Positions 7,479-16,616 of a stretch of DNA of 64,000 nt are shown here, piece by piece (the first letter of the stretch is position 1; each line of letters begins with the position of its first letter). This DNA comes from Povalibacter uvarum. Its GTDB lineage: Bacteria > Pseudomonadota > Gammaproteobacteria > Steroidobacterales > Steroidobacteraceae. Position numbers and translations under genes: made by a program. Where the stretch lies: positions 930,001 through 994,000 of the forward strand of contig NZ_JACHHZ010000002.1 of NCBI RefSeq assembly GCF_014202975.1. The letters are read 5' to 3'. The notes beneath the pieces were generated by a model. The model was not told the origin of the DNA and ran no database searches. It saw only the letters and a program-made list of their open reading frames with translations.

Positions 7479-8624
7479 TCACCCCACCTTCTGGCGGGCC
7501 CCCGGTTCCCTCGGCGCCGGCCCCACATAGAGCGCCGCCGGCCGAATGATCCTGTTGTCCTGCCGCTGCTCGACAATGTGAGCCAGCCAGCCGAATGCGC
7601 GGGAGGCGGCGAAGGTGGCGGTGAAGTATTCCTTCGCGATGCCGAGCGAGAGACACAGCACGCCTTTGTAGAACTCCATGTTGGCGCGCAGGGCACGACG
7701 CTTGGCGCTCGTCTGTTCGACGAACGCGGCTTCGACGGCGCTCAATGTGTTGAGCAGTCGGCGATTCGTGAACTCGGTCGCGCTGCGCTCCGCCATCGCC
7801 TTGAGGATTTTCGCGCGAGGGTCGACGACGCGATACTCGCGATGACCCATGCCGAGCACTTTGCGACCAGTCGCCAGGCACTGTGTGACGAAAGCTCGGG
7901 CGTGCTGCGGTTCGCCGACTTCCATCGCCATTTCAAGCGCGCCCTGATCGGCGGCGCCGTGAAGCGGCCCATACAACGCACCCATCGCTGCAGCGAGTGC
8001 CGAAGCCGGTGGTGCAAGCGTCGACGTGACGACGCGCGCCGTGAACGTACTCGCGTTGAAGCCATGGTCGAGCTGCAGCACCTGCATCACTTCGAATGCT
8101 TCGACAGCTTCCGCCGACGGCAGCTTGCCGGTGAGCAACTGCAGGTAGCGTTCACCATAGCGACGCGACACTGGGTAAGCAGGCTCCGGGTGATCTTCGA
8201 GCGCGGCATTGATCAGCGCGAGTGCGGCAGGAATGCGGGCAGCGACGAGGAGGCCTTCTTCTTCTTCGTCGGTGCGGCCGAGTCGCTGCGCCGGGGGTTC
8301 GAGCGCGAGGATCGGTGCGATGGCCTGGAGTGTGACCATCGGGTGAGCGCCGTTGCGTGCCAGCACACGCAGTGTTGCCGCGACTTCGGCAGGCAGGCGA
8401 CCCGCGTGCCAAAGATAGTCTTCGACTTCGTTGAGGCGGCGCGGATCGGGCAGATCGCCGAACACGACCAGGTGCATGACTTCGGCGAAGCGGTAGTTGA
8501 CCAGCGACTCGATCGGGTAGCCGCGGTAGTACAGCGCCCCGGCTTCGCCATCGACCAGTGACGTCGACGTCGTATCGGCAATGACGCCTTCGAGACCCTT
8601 ATGAACTTCTGCGGACGCTGTCAT
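7479..8624 (-). CDS. Citrate synthase family protein
   Basis: 381 residues from ATG 8624, with CTGGAG upstream. Short (type II-like) citrate or 2-methylcitrate synthase layout: SLVDGEAGALYYRGYPIESL near residue 22, DHGFNAST at 186-193, GPLHGAAD at 219-226, GHREYRVVDPR at 260-270. The two active-site histidines are expected at 222 and 261. At the position of the catalytic Asp of GltA (NVDFYSG) this protein has NMEFYKG, so Glu317 replaces Asp. Some family branches carry Glu here, so activity is not excluded, but substrate and role (citrate, methylcitrate or other) are open. Monocistronic between two REP-like repeats and a divergent chemoreceptor. Confidence 0.88.
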   Translation of the reverse strand: MTASAEVHKGLEGVIADTTSTSLVDGEAGALYYRGYPIESLVNYRFAEVMHLVVFGDLPDPRRLNEVEDYLWHAGRLPAEVAATLRVLARNGAHPMVTLQAIAPILALEPPAQRLGRTDEEEEGLLVAARIPAALALINAALEDHPEPAYPVSRRYGERYLQLLTGKLPSAEAVEAFEVMQVLQLDHGFNASTFTARVVTSTLAPPASALAAAMGALYGPLHGAADQGALEMAMEVGEPQHARAFVTQCLATGRKVLGMGHREYRVVDPRAKILKAMAERSATEFTNRRLLNTLSAVEAAFVEQTSAKRRALRANMEFYKGVLCLSLGIAKEYFTATFAASRAFGWLAHIVEQRQDNRIIRPAALYVGPAPREPGARQKVG

Positions 8625-8872
8625 GACACGCTCCAGGCACCGGTTGGCATGGGCGAAAGTAGCGCTGCTGGCGGCGCGCGGGGATGCCCTGGGATCGATC
8701 CCGCTATCAGGCCAGCCGATGTGATCGGAATGGCTGATGCGGCTATCAGGTGGAGCGATGCCGGGGAGAAGGGCGGGAGGCCCTGCAGCGAATCCCCTAG
8801 GCAGACGTACCTGTTCAACTTCAGGCCATCCCCGCCGATACCCCTGAATATCCCTGCGTGCAGCGCCCCTCC

Positions 8873-10351
8873 ATGCCATCCACCGATCCTCTCCATCTCA
8901 CCCATGTCCAGGCCGATCGGCTGATGACCGGCATCCTTTGGGCACTGCTGGCCTTCTCGTTCTGTCTCGCCCCCTGGCATCAGACCTGGGGCGCGGCACT
9001 CCTGGTCGCGATTCCGGCTGCGGTGGTGCCGACGTTCCTTGCCTATGCGATGCCCGGATCCCTGCTGACCCGGCTCTGCGTCGCCGCGTCGCTGATGGTG
9101 TTCTGCGCGCTGAACATCCATCAGGCGTACGGCATGATCGAGCTGCACTTCGGCATCTTCGTGCTGCTGGCGTTCCTGCTGTGCTATCGCGACTGGCGTC
9201 CCATCGTCATGGCCGCCGGCGTGGCCGCTGTTCATCATCTCTCGTTCAACTACATGCAGCAGGCCGGTTTCGGCGTGAACTGCTTTACGACGCCCGGACT
9301 CGGCATCGTTCTCGCTCACGCGGCCTACGTCGTCGTCGAGACCGCGGTGCTTTCGTATCTCGCCGTCGTGCTGCGCCGCGAAGGCCTGCAGTCCTCGGAG
9401 TTGCAGCACATGATCGAGCGCATGACGGCGCAGAACGGCAAAGTCGACCTGCTGTCGCAGAACGATGCGAGCCACAGCGATGCAGGTCGTGCGTTCGGGG
9501 GAATCGTGGCGCGCGTGCGCAATGTCGTGTCGTCGATCGCCTCCGGCACCGATACGGTTGCCGATGCCGCGAATGCAATGGCCACCGGTTCCGAAGAGCT
9601 TGCGCAGCGCACACAAGTGCAGGCGACTGCGCTTTCACGCACGACTCAGGCACTCGGGCAGCTCACGACCATCGTTCGCGGCAACGCCGATCAGGTGAAG
9701 CAGGCGAACTCGCTGGTGGAATCGGCTGTCGATGTTGCGGCCCGCGGCGGCAAGGTCGTCTCGCAGGTCGTGAACACGATGGGCGAGATCAGCCGTTCTT
9801 CCGCGCGCATCTCTGACATCACGAGCGTGATCGACGAGATCGCGTTCCAGACGAACCTGCTCGCGTTGAATGCGGCGGTCGAAGCCGCGCGCGCAGGCGA
9901 TCAAGGCCGAGGCTTCGCTGTCGTTGCGGCGGAAGTTCGCAGCCTTGCCCAGCGCAGCGCGACTGCGGCGAAGGAGATCAAGACACTGATCGAAACCTCG
10001 GTCGAGAGCGTCAGCAAAGGCAATGCGCTCGTCGACGAAGCCGGCGTGACGATCGCCGAAGTCGTGAAGAGCGTCGAGCGTGTCACTCAGATCGTTCAGG
10101 GCTTCCATCGCGCCGCCCGCGACCAGAGCTCGGGCCTCGATGAGGTCAACAATGCCGTTTCGCAGATGGAAGAGGTCGCGCAGCAGAACGAGTCTCTGGT
10201 CTCCTCGATGGCGCAGTCGGCGGAACGCCTGCGCGAACAGGGCAGCGAGCTGATGCATGCCGTCTCGATGTTCGAGCTCGGGCAGGGGTCGGGTCCCGTC
10301 GTGGCCAGCCGTCCGTTCGATCCGCCGGCGGTGCTGGCGAGGGTTGCCTGA
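8873..10351 (+). CDS. Methyl-accepting chemotaxis protein with multi-helix membrane sensor
   Basis: 492 residues from ATG 8873; an in-frame GTG at 8858 would add five. The N-terminal third holds about five or six hydrophobic helices with very short loops, so sensing is probably within the membrane rather than in a large periplasmic domain. A His-rich loop ([12 protein letters not shown]) lies between helices. The C-terminal half is a cytoplasmic coiled-coil signalling domain with the conserved hairpin tip [20 protein letters not shown], which binds CheA/CheW. I see no clear HAMP domain and no C-terminal CheR-binding pentapeptide. No che genes lie nearby. Confidence 0.92.
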   Translation: MPSTDPLHLTHVQADRLMTGILWALLAFSFCLAPWHQTWGAALLVAIPAAVVPTFLAYAMPGSLLTRLCVAASLMVFCALNIHQAYGMIELHFGIFVLLAFLLCYRDWRPIVMAAGVAAVHHLSFNYMQQAGFGVNCFTTPGLGIVLAHAAYVVVETAVLSYLAVVLRREGLQSSELQHMIERMTAQNGKVDLLSQNDASHSDAGRAFGGIVARVRNVVSSIASGTDTVADAANAMATGSEELAQRTQVQATALSRTTQALGQLTTIVRGNADQVKQANSLVESAVDVAARGGKVVSQVVNTMGEISRSSARISDITSVIDEIAFQTNLLALNAAVEAARAGDQGRGFAVVAAEVRSLAQRSATAAKEIKTLIETSVESVSKGNALVDEAGVTIAEVVKSVERVTQIVQGFHRAARDQSSGLDEVNNAVSQMEEVAQQNESLVSSMAQSAERLREQGSELMHAVSMFELGQGSGPVVASRPFDPPAVLARVA

Positions 10352-10422
10352 ACTGAAGGATTTCCTTCGGCCTGCGCCGGACGCCCCTTGCATCGATCCC
10401 GATCCGAGCGACAATCCCCGGG

Positions 10423-11304
10423 ATGCAGATCGAGCGCAACGAAATCCGCTGTTTTCACGCCGTCGTCGAAGCCGGCGGCTTCAGCCGCGCGGCGGAGCGC
10501 CTCGACCTCTCGCAATCGGCTGTCAGCCAGGCCATTGCCAATCTCGAACATCGCCTCGGAGCCGTGCTGCTTCGCCGCGGCAGTCCGCCGCAGCTGACGG
10601 AGGCCGGCATCCGGATGCTCCGGTTCGCCGAGGCAATGATGAACGAGGAGCGCGAGACGCTTGCCGATATTGCCCAGATCAAGTCCGGTGCCCGCTCGAC
10701 GCTGTCGCTTGCGTTGTCTCCCGCGGCGAACGCTCGCTTCGGCGTGTCGCTGTTGAAGGAATTCTCCGAGCGTAATCCGCTGACGCGCTTCAAGATCGCC
10801 GTCACGCCGAGTCGCGAGATCGTCTACGGCGTTTCAGACGGACGCTGGGAGCTGGGCTTCGGTCCGCTGCAGCATTCGATGCCGGACTACTTCGCGTTCC
10901 ACGCGTGCTTCTCGGAGACCCGCCGGCTCATGATTGCCGCCGATCATCCGAGCCGGGATGCTTTGCGCCGCGATCCGCAGGAAACGCTGCGCACCTTGCC
11001 GCTGATCACATCCTTCCTCGACGACATCGCCCGTCGCCCGAGCGGCGATCGCCTGCGCAACGCATTCGCTTCCGTCTGGGAAGTGAGCCACATGGACCTG
11101 CGGCTCGCGCTCGTTGCCGAAGGCAAAGGGCTGACGTACCTCTCCGATCTGGTCACGAACACCCCTGCAAATCTCGTCCCGATCGAAGGCTTGCCCTTCT
11201 CGAGCATCGACCGCCAGGTCGGCGTCTACTACCTCAAGCACCAGCCGATGTCACAGGCCGGCGCCCGGTTCGTGGCGCTGTGTCGCGAGCGGTGGGGGTT
11301 TTAG
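10423..11304 (+). CDS. LysR-family transcriptional regulator
   Basis: 293 residues. The N-terminal winged HTH (AVVEAGGFSRAAERLDLSQS then AVSQAIANLEHRLGAVLL) is followed by a periplasmic-binding-protein-like effector domain (SLALSPAANARFGVSLLKEF). It lies 71 bases after the chemoreceptor on the same strand, but no divergent partner identifies its target. The C-terminus is followed directly by a long inverted repeat. Confidence 0.93.
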   Translation: MQIERNEIRCFHAVVEAGGFSRAAERLDLSQSAVSQAIANLEHRLGAVLLRRGSPPQLTEAGIRMLRFAEAMMNEERETLADIAQIKSGARSTLSLALSPAANARFGVSLLKEFSERNPLTRFKIAVTPSREIVYGVSDGRWELGFGPLQHSMPDYFAFHACFSETRRLMIAADHPSRDALRRDPQETLRTLPLITSFLDDIARRPSGDRLRNAFASVWEVSHMDLRLALVAEGKGLTYLSDLVTNTPANLVPIEGLPFSSIDRQVGVYYLKHQPMSQAGARFVALCRERWGF

Positions 11305-11319
11305 AGGAAGAGTTGAGAG

Positions 11320-11467
11320 TTTCACACGGAGATCACGGAGATATTCAGAGCAGGACACAGAATCCGCGGGTCGGAGCCTTTAGGACCGTGGCCGAGACAG
11401 GCGAGGAACCTCTCTCTACATTGTCTTCCTCCGTGATCTCCGTGATCTCCGTGAACTCCGTGTGAAA
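11320..11467. repeat. Inverted repeat with CACGGAGAT nonamer arms
   Basis: The left arm begins TTTCACACGGAGATCACGGA. The right arm is four tandem CTCCGTGAT-type 9-mers ending CTCCGTGTGAAA. The arms are inverted and separated by about 75 nt of unrelated sequence. The element fills the gap between convergent genes. Related elements are at 40891-40978 and 35980-36128, with a half copy at 16573-16597. Confidence 0.88.
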
Positions 11468-11494
11468 TCCGATTCCGTTTCCGTTTCCGACGCC

Positions 11495-12712
11495 CTACGC
11501 GACTGCGTGCACCGGATCAAAGATCACATAGCGGTTCTTCCCGCCGGACTTCGCGCGATAGAGCGCCTGGTCGGCGTGCCGGTACATCGTCTCGAAGCTG
11601 ACGTGGGGCGGTGAGGTGACGCAGATGCCGATCGAGACGCCGAACGTGGCGCGATCGAGGGATTCGCTGCTCTCGCGCACCCGAGCGAGAATGCGGCGAG
11701 CGATTTCGGTCGCCGCGTCGAGATCGCAGCCTGTTGCGAACACGAGGAACTCGTCTCCACCCAGGCGTGCGCAGACATCGGCGTCGCGAACGCTCGCGCG
11801 CATCGCATTCGCTACTTTGATGAGGAAGCTGTCGCCGGCTGCGTGACCGTGGTTGTCGTTGATGCCCTTGAGATCGTCGACATCCACCAGGATGGCTGCA
11901 TAGCTCGAAGCACCGGTCGCGAGTGCGCGATGGATCGATGTCATCGCGCCGCGGCGATTCAGCAGTTGCGTGAGCTCATCGTGCATCGAGATCTGGTACT
12001 GCTCGTCGATGCGGTGATTCACGTGGTGGTCGTAGCGCGCCGCAAGGTAGCCGATCAGCACCGCCATCAGCAGGGCGGCGATGAGCGTGCCGATCGAGAT
12101 GCTGCGGAATCGGGCTTCCTGGGCCAGGTAGTACTGCAGATCGAAGTCGACACCGACGAAACCGCTGTAGCGACCCTGGCTGTCGTAGATCGGCGCGTGA
12201 CCCGAGAGAAAGTAACCGTACTCGTCGCGCAGGAAGCGGGGGTAGACATAGGTGTGGCCCGATGCGATCTGCTGCAGCCAGTCGGGGTCGGGTTCCTTGT
12301 CGAGCGTTTCGAACGCTTCCATGTAAGCCGACGCGCGCAGGTTGTGCGGGGTCTTCAGATCGTCCGAAGCGGCCGTATCCACGACGAAGAACGTTTTTCC
12401 TTCACGCTCGACCATCGTGTAGACGTAGAACATCTCGGGATTCGCCGAGTGGAACCGCACGAGCGGAGCGAGAGTGCGTGCGTACAACTCCGGCGTGTAG
12501 TTCGCCGGGTCGAGCAACTGGCGATGGAGATCGCCATCGACGACGCTCGCGGCCAGCTGCGCGACCTGCGCCACGTGCGAACGCAGCACTTCGAGCCGCG
12601 CCTGCTTCGACAGCCACTGCGGGATCGCGACGATGGCCACCAGCACGAGTGCGGCGGCAACGGTCACGAGCCAGAAAGTGCGCGGCGTGAATTGGCGGAA
12701 ATCGGGCTTCAT
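11495..12712 (-). CDS. Membrane-bound diguanylate cyclase with extracytoplasmic sensor
   Basis: 405 residues. TM1 is at about 12-30, a periplasmic sensor of about 150 residues follows (Cache-like: PEMFYVYTMVEREGKTFFVV, later GYFLSGHAPIYDSQGRYSGF), TM2 at about 200-222, then a GGDEF domain. The active-site motif GGDEF is intact, and the inhibitory I-site RxxD is present as RDAD five residues upstream, so it should make cyclic di-GMP with product inhibition. No EAL domain. Convergent with the LysR gene across the nonamer inverted repeat. Confidence 0.93.
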   Translation of the reverse strand: MKPDFRQFTPRTFWLVTVAAALVLVAIVAIPQWLSKQARLEVLRSHVAQVAQLAASVVDGDLHRQLLDPANYTPELYARTLAPLVRFHSANPEMFYVYTMVEREGKTFFVVDTAASDDLKTPHNLRASAYMEAFETLDKEPDPDWLQQIASGHTYVYPRFLRDEYGYFLSGHAPIYDSQGRYSGFVGVDFDLQYYLAQEARFRSISIGTLIAALLMAVLIGYLAARYDHHVNHRIDEQYQISMHDELTQLLNRRGAMTSIHRALATGASSYAAILVDVDDLKGINDNHGHAAGDSFLIKVANAMRASVRDADVCARLGGDEFLVFATGCDLDAATEIARRILARVRESSESLDRATFGVSIGICVTSPPHVSFETMYRHADQALYRAKSGGKNRYVIFDPVHAVA

Positions 12713-12988
12713 TCGGTCAAGTCATTGGCGCGATCGGGATCCACGCATGCGGCAGGCATTGTTGCACAAGTTGTTGCGACCGCAGAGCGAAACAGATTGC
12801 AGGTGCCGGGCGGAGAGGCCGCAGTTTGCTGCATAACGCCGCTGCCCGCTGCATGAACTTTCTTCAGCGCCTCTTCCGCGCCGGCCCGGCGACCCTCATC
12901 ATGCACCGACCGGCTGTTCCTGATCGGCTTCCAGCACCAGGCCAGCTTCCAAGACCAATATCAGATAACCGAAGTTCCGGAGAGACTC

Positions 12989-13363
12989 ATGAATCCTGTA
13001 CGCAGATTGTTCGCCGCTTCCCTCGCGACGCTCGCTCTGGCCGCCACGGGCGCATTCGCCGCCGACGCGAACGTCACCGGCGAGTGGACGATGACCGTGG
13101 AGACGCAGGCAGGCACGGGCAGTCCGCATTTCAGCCTCAAGCAGGAAGGCACGAACGTGACCGGCCACTACAAGGGCCAGCTCGGCGAAGCACCCGTCAC
13201 CGGCACGGTCAAGGGCAACGAAGTCACGCTCAAGTATTCGGTCAACGCACAGGGCGCCGACCTCACCGTGACCTACACCGGAACGGTCGAAGGCGACACG
13301 ATGAAGGGCAAAGTGTCGCTGGGAGAATTTGGTGACGGGACGTTCACGGGGAAGAAGGGCTGA
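12989..13363 (+). CDS. Small exported beta-rich protein
   Basis: 124 residues with a clean signal peptide (RRLFAASLATLALAATGAFA, cleavage near Ala-Asp-Ala). The mature part of about 100 residues is made of short alternating strands rich in Thr, Gly and Val (GEWTMTVETQAGTGSPHFSL, GTVKGNEVTLKYSV), like small periplasmic lipocalin-type or barrel domains that recur in proteobacteria as hypothetical proteins. CGGAG precedes the ATG at seven bases. No function can be assigned. Confidence 0.8.
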   Translation: MNPVRRLFAASLATLALAATGAFAADANVTGEWTMTVETQAGTGSPHFSLKQEGTNVTGHYKGQLGEAPVTGTVKGNEVTLKYSVNAQGADLTVTYTGTVEGDTMKGKVSLGEFGDGTFTGKKG

Positions 13364-13365
13364 GA

Positions 13366-13433
13366 GCCAGCTGGCCGGCTAGCCAGACTAAGAAGAGCTA
13401 CTGTCTCTTCCTCTCGTTCTGGCTAGCCGGCTT
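13366..13433. repeat. Inverted repeat with GCTAGCCG octamer arms
   Basis: GCCAGCTGGCCGGCTAGCCA on the left and TCTGGCTAGCCGGCTT on the right, with a loop of about 31 nt. It fills the gap between convergent genes. Same family as the outer arms at 243-429 and 63807-64000. Confidence 0.82.
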
Positions 13434-13435
13434 CC

Positions 13436-15298
13436 TTACTCCGCCCCTCTCCATCTGTGCTTCAACGCCAGCTCCAGCGTACTGCCGCGGCGGAGTCGCA
13501 ACGACCGTTCGCGCTGCTCTCGTTCCTTGCGTAGTTCGGGCCAGCGCTCCAGGTAAGCAGCGAGGACGTTGCGGTCCGGCGAGTAGCGGCTGAATGCATC
13601 TGCATTCGCGCCGCGCAATGCAATAGCGCCGTTGTAGCCGCCGAATCCCTGGGTCGCGCAGATGGCGCCGCCATCGCGATTGCCGATGACGGGCGCGGCG
13701 TCGAGCACGAAGTTCTCCGCGACATCGCTCAGGTCAGGATCGCGATGGCGGAGCGTCGGCACACCGACAGCTCGTTGGCCGAGCAGGTACTGGATAGCCT
13801 GCGCCGTTCCCTTGAGGCCCGTTTCGCCCATCGTGTGACCGTCGCCCACCGCTTTTGGTGTGCCGACAGTGATCTTCGGCAGCGGCGCCTTGCGGCCTTG
13901 TCGTTCCGCGGCTGCCGCGAGTGCGTTGGCGGCAGTCGTGAGATCGGTCTTCGAGTTCGTGCGCGTGCCGGTGGCGTGAGCGACGAGATACTGGAAATCG
14001 GCGACGCCGTAGCCATGGGCGCGCCACGCGATGTCGAGTGCATGGAGAAGCGCGTTCTCGCCTCCGAAGCCCACGCCCGCGAAATGTGCCTTGCCGCCGG
14101 CTTCACCGCTCTGGCCCCAGCCGACGATGATCGATGAGATGTCGAGGAAATTGCGCAAGGCGAAGTCGAGCGTAGTGACGAGCACGCCCGAGCCGCCTTC
14201 GCCGACGACGGTTCCGTTCGCATCGACATCGAACGGGGCGAGACAGTCCGACACAGCGCGATGCTCGCCGGCGGCGCGCGATGCATTCAATGCATCGAGC
14301 TTGCCTCGCGTCATCAACGCACCCGAGCCGAAGGCGTCGAGGATCTGCCAGTGCGGACGAGTCGCTGCATCCGCGGCGGTCCACAGCACGATCTGCGGAC
14401 GACGATAGCCCGGGTAGTCGAGCACCATCTGCGGTGCGACTTCCGAGAACGCGATGGAGCTCGACGCGCACGCACCGACGACATTCAGCGGCGTCTGCGG
14501 GACGCGCGTGAATCCGCTGGGCGTGCGCAGCGAATCGAGCAGCGCCGGATTCTTGAGCGACTTGCTGAGCGGGTATGACGGCGCAAGCATCGTAGAGATC
14601 AGCGCCGGGCCGTGCGAGGCGAGCGAGTTGGCCAGTCGCATCGCGAATTTGTCGCGCAGCTTGTCGGACTGCGCGTCGATCGCGCCGGCTGCACGCAGTT
14701 CGCCGAGCGCGTCCATGCCCTGGAACGCGGTCGCAGCGGCGACACGGAATCCGTAAGGGTCCGTCAGCAGCTCCGAGAGCGACACGGGAAGCGCGGCGAG
14801 TGCGCCGAGGCCGGCGTACAGGAACAACTGCGACTGCAACGACGGACCGAGTCGCGGATCGTCGTCGAACAGCCCATACATGTCCTTGAGCGCCGAATCC
14901 CGGACTTCCCGATAACTGAGTCCGGCCTGCCGTCGCAGTCCGCCGCTCTCGAGATCGTGAGGCAGGCTGGCCGCGATGTCAGTGACCACCGTGGAACCGA
15001 GCGCAGTGAGCTCGTCGATGTGGCGAATGCCCAGGTTCGCTCGCAGCTGCTGCCCGTGCCGCGTCTCAATGTCTTTGAGAGAGGCCGCCTGGCCAGCTTC
15101 TTCGCCCTGCGTCCAGCGGAAGGAGGCGCGGTCGCCCGTCGGATCGACATCGACCAGGCCGGCATCGAAGGCTGCGTACCCGATGAACTCGGGAGAACCG
15201 CACACGCGCGCGCTGTAAGTCTCGGTGCTGCCGACGGCAGACATCGAGCAGGGGGTTCCGATCGTGACGAGAACTTTATCGGCCGTGAGCACTGGCAT
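13436..15298 (-). CDS. Large stand-alone beta-ketoacyl synthase-like protein
   Basis: 620 residues, against about 410 for FabB/FabF. A Cys-His-His set typical of condensing enzymes is visible: Cys277 in NVVGACASSSIAF, His441 in VAHATGTRTNSKTD, and Lys482/His488 in TPKAVGDGHTMGETG. A glycine-rich DANGTVVGEGGSGVLV stretch also matches the ketosynthase fold. The extra length is mainly an N-terminal region with its own helices (about residues 75-240). No acyl carrier protein, acyltransferase or reductase is adjacent, so the partner and product are unknown. It could be an unusual condensing enzyme for a special lipid or polyketide. Confidence 0.85.
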   Translation of the reverse strand: MPVLTADKVLVTIGTPCSMSAVGSTETYSARVCGSPEFIGYAAFDAGLVDVDPTGDRASFRWTQGEEAGQAASLKDIETRHGQQLRANLGIRHIDELTALGSTVVTDIAASLPHDLESGGLRRQAGLSYREVRDSALKDMYGLFDDDPRLGPSLQSQLFLYAGLGALAALPVSLSELLTDPYGFRVAAATAFQGMDALGELRAAGAIDAQSDKLRDKFAMRLANSLASHGPALISTMLAPSYPLSKSLKNPALLDSLRTPSGFTRVPQTPLNVVGACASSSIAFSEVAPQMVLDYPGYRRPQIVLWTAADAATRPHWQILDAFGSGALMTRGKLDALNASRAAGEHRAVSDCLAPFDVDANGTVVGEGGSGVLVTTLDFALRNFLDISSIIVGWGQSGEAGGKAHFAGVGFGGENALLHALDIAWRAHGYGVADFQYLVAHATGTRTNSKTDLTTAANALAAAAERQGRKAPLPKITVGTPKAVGDGHTMGETGLKGTAQAIQYLLGQRAVGVPTLRHRDPDLSDVAENFVLDAAPVIGNRDGGAICATQGFGGYNGAIALRGANADAFSRYSPDRNVLAAYLERWPELRKEREQRERSLRLRRGSTLELALKHRWRGAE

Positions 15299-15398
15299 TC
15301 CGCAGTTGAATTCGCAGGCCCGAAGGATACAACGGAAGGGAGGTTTTCACTCCTGTGGGTTCCGCGGGCGGGCTCTCGCTGGTGAGCCGGACTCCCGG

Positions 15399-15446
15399 CG
15401 TCATTCCCGCGCAAAAGACATGGATTCCCGCTTGCGCGGGAATGAC
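15399..15446. repeat. Shortened REP-like repeat, ATTCCCGCG family
   Basis: CGTCATTCCCGCGCA is followed directly by a full arm ATTCCCGCTTGCGCGGGAAT; the first arm is truncated. Immediately upstream (from about 15354) is a degraded GGGTTCCGCGG/GAGCCGGACTCCC stretch that may be a decayed copy of the GGGTCCGGCTT family. Confidence 0.75.
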
Positions 15447-15483
15447 AGCCGCCGCCCCAAGTCCGCGAAACGACTTGGCGGCC

Positions 15484-16500
15484 TCAGCCGCTGAGCTTCT
15501 CCATCAGGCGATCGACCTCGCTAGCGCTGCCGAGCACGACCGGCACCCGCTGGTGAATGTCCGTGGGCTGCACGTCGAGGATGCGCTGGCCGGGCCCGGA
15601 CATGGCCTTGCCGCCGGCCTGCTCGACGAGGAACGCCATCGGATTGGCTTCGTACATGAGGCGCAGCTTTCCCTTCGGCGCCTTCTTCGTCGGCGGGTAC
15701 ATGAATACGCCGCCCTGGAGCAAGATCCGGTGAACGTCGGCCACCATCGCGCCCACGTAGCGGCTCGAGTAGCCCTGCTCCTGTGCCCAGGTCAGATAGT
15801 GCTGATAGCCCTCCGGGAAACTGAGCCGGTTGCCTTCGTTCACGGAGTAGCACTTGTTGGTCGCCGGCATCTTCAGTCCCTGCGCTACACGGATGAAAGC
15901 GCCGTAAGCAGGATCGAGCACGAACATGTCGACGCCGAGACCGATCGTGAGCACGAACACCGTCGATGAGCCGTACAGCACGTAGCCCGCCGCAACTTGT
16001 TCCGCGCCGGCCTGCAACAGCGAGCCACGTGCATCGCGCTGGCGTCGATCCTTGCGCAGGATGCTGAAGATCGTGCCCACCGAGCCGCAGACATCGAGAT
16101 TGGAAGAGCCGTCGAGCGGATCGAAGAGCACGCAGTATTTGCGTTCCGCCGAGTCGTCCTCGCGCAGGATCACGGGTTCTTCGTTCTCTTCCGAAGCGAC
16201 GATCGCGACGCCTTCGCGTCCGCCGAGCGTGCGCAGCAGAATCTCATTCGCGATCACATCCAGCTTCTGCTGCTGCTCGCCTTGCACGTTCTGATTGCCG
16301 ACGGTGCCGAGCACATCGTCGAGCCGTGCGCGCCGCACGTGAGCGGAGATCATCTTCGCGGAAATTGCCAGCGCGGAAAGAATCCACGAGAACTGCCCGG
16401 TCGCTTCAGGATGGCGCGCCTGCTGCTGAAGGATGTGTGCCTGCAGCGTGACGATGTCGGCGGATTGAGTCGGAACGGGAGACAGGGGCGCAGCAGTCAT
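15484..16500 (-). CDS. fbp: Class I fructose-1,6-bisphosphatase
   Basis: 338 residues, the usual length. It hydrolyses fructose-1,6-bisphosphate in gluconeogenesis. Metal-binding and phosphate-binding motifs are clear: ASEENEEPV, FDPLDGSSNLDVCGSVGTIF, YVLYGSSTVFVLTIG, the RYVGAMVADVHRILLQGGVF loop and the C-terminal LVEQAGGKAMSGPGQRILD. Cytoplasmic. It appears monocistronic; the neighbouring ketosynthase and diguanylate cyclase are unrelated. Confidence 0.97.
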   Translation of the reverse strand: MTAAPLSPVPTQSADIVTLQAHILQQQARHPEATGQFSWILSALAISAKMISAHVRRARLDDVLGTVGNQNVQGEQQQKLDVIANEILLRTLGGREGVAIVASEENEEPVILREDDSAERKYCVLFDPLDGSSNLDVCGSVGTIFSILRKDRRQRDARGSLLQAGAEQVAAGYVLYGSSTVFVLTIGLGVDMFVLDPAYGAFIRVAQGLKMPATNKCYSVNEGNRLSFPEGYQHYLTWAQEQGYSSRYVGAMVADVHRILLQGGVFMYPPTKKAPKGKLRLMYEANPMAFLVEQAGGKAMSGPGQRILDVQPTDIHQRVPVVLGSASEVDRLMEKLSG

Positions 16501-16572
16501 TCGATCTATCCATGGACGGGGAGACGGTCAGGATAGCAGGGTGACGGGTCCGGATGTCCGGACAAGAACCGA

Positions 16573-16597
16573 GATTTTCCACGGGGCACACGGGGAG
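16573..16597. repeat. Half copy of the CACGGGG inverted-repeat family
   Basis: GATTTTCCACGGGGCACACG followed by GGGAG. It matches the left arm of the element at 35980-36128, but no complementary right arm is present between fbp and the downstream diguanylate cyclase gene. Confidence 0.7.
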
Positions 16598-16616
16598 ATT
16601 CCGGTGCTTGTGATAT

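Noticed and set aside
10355-10368. GAAGGA-TT-TCCTTC hairpin after the first chemoreceptor gene
   Set aside because: Two-base loop and six-base stem with no U-tract; too weak to call a terminator.
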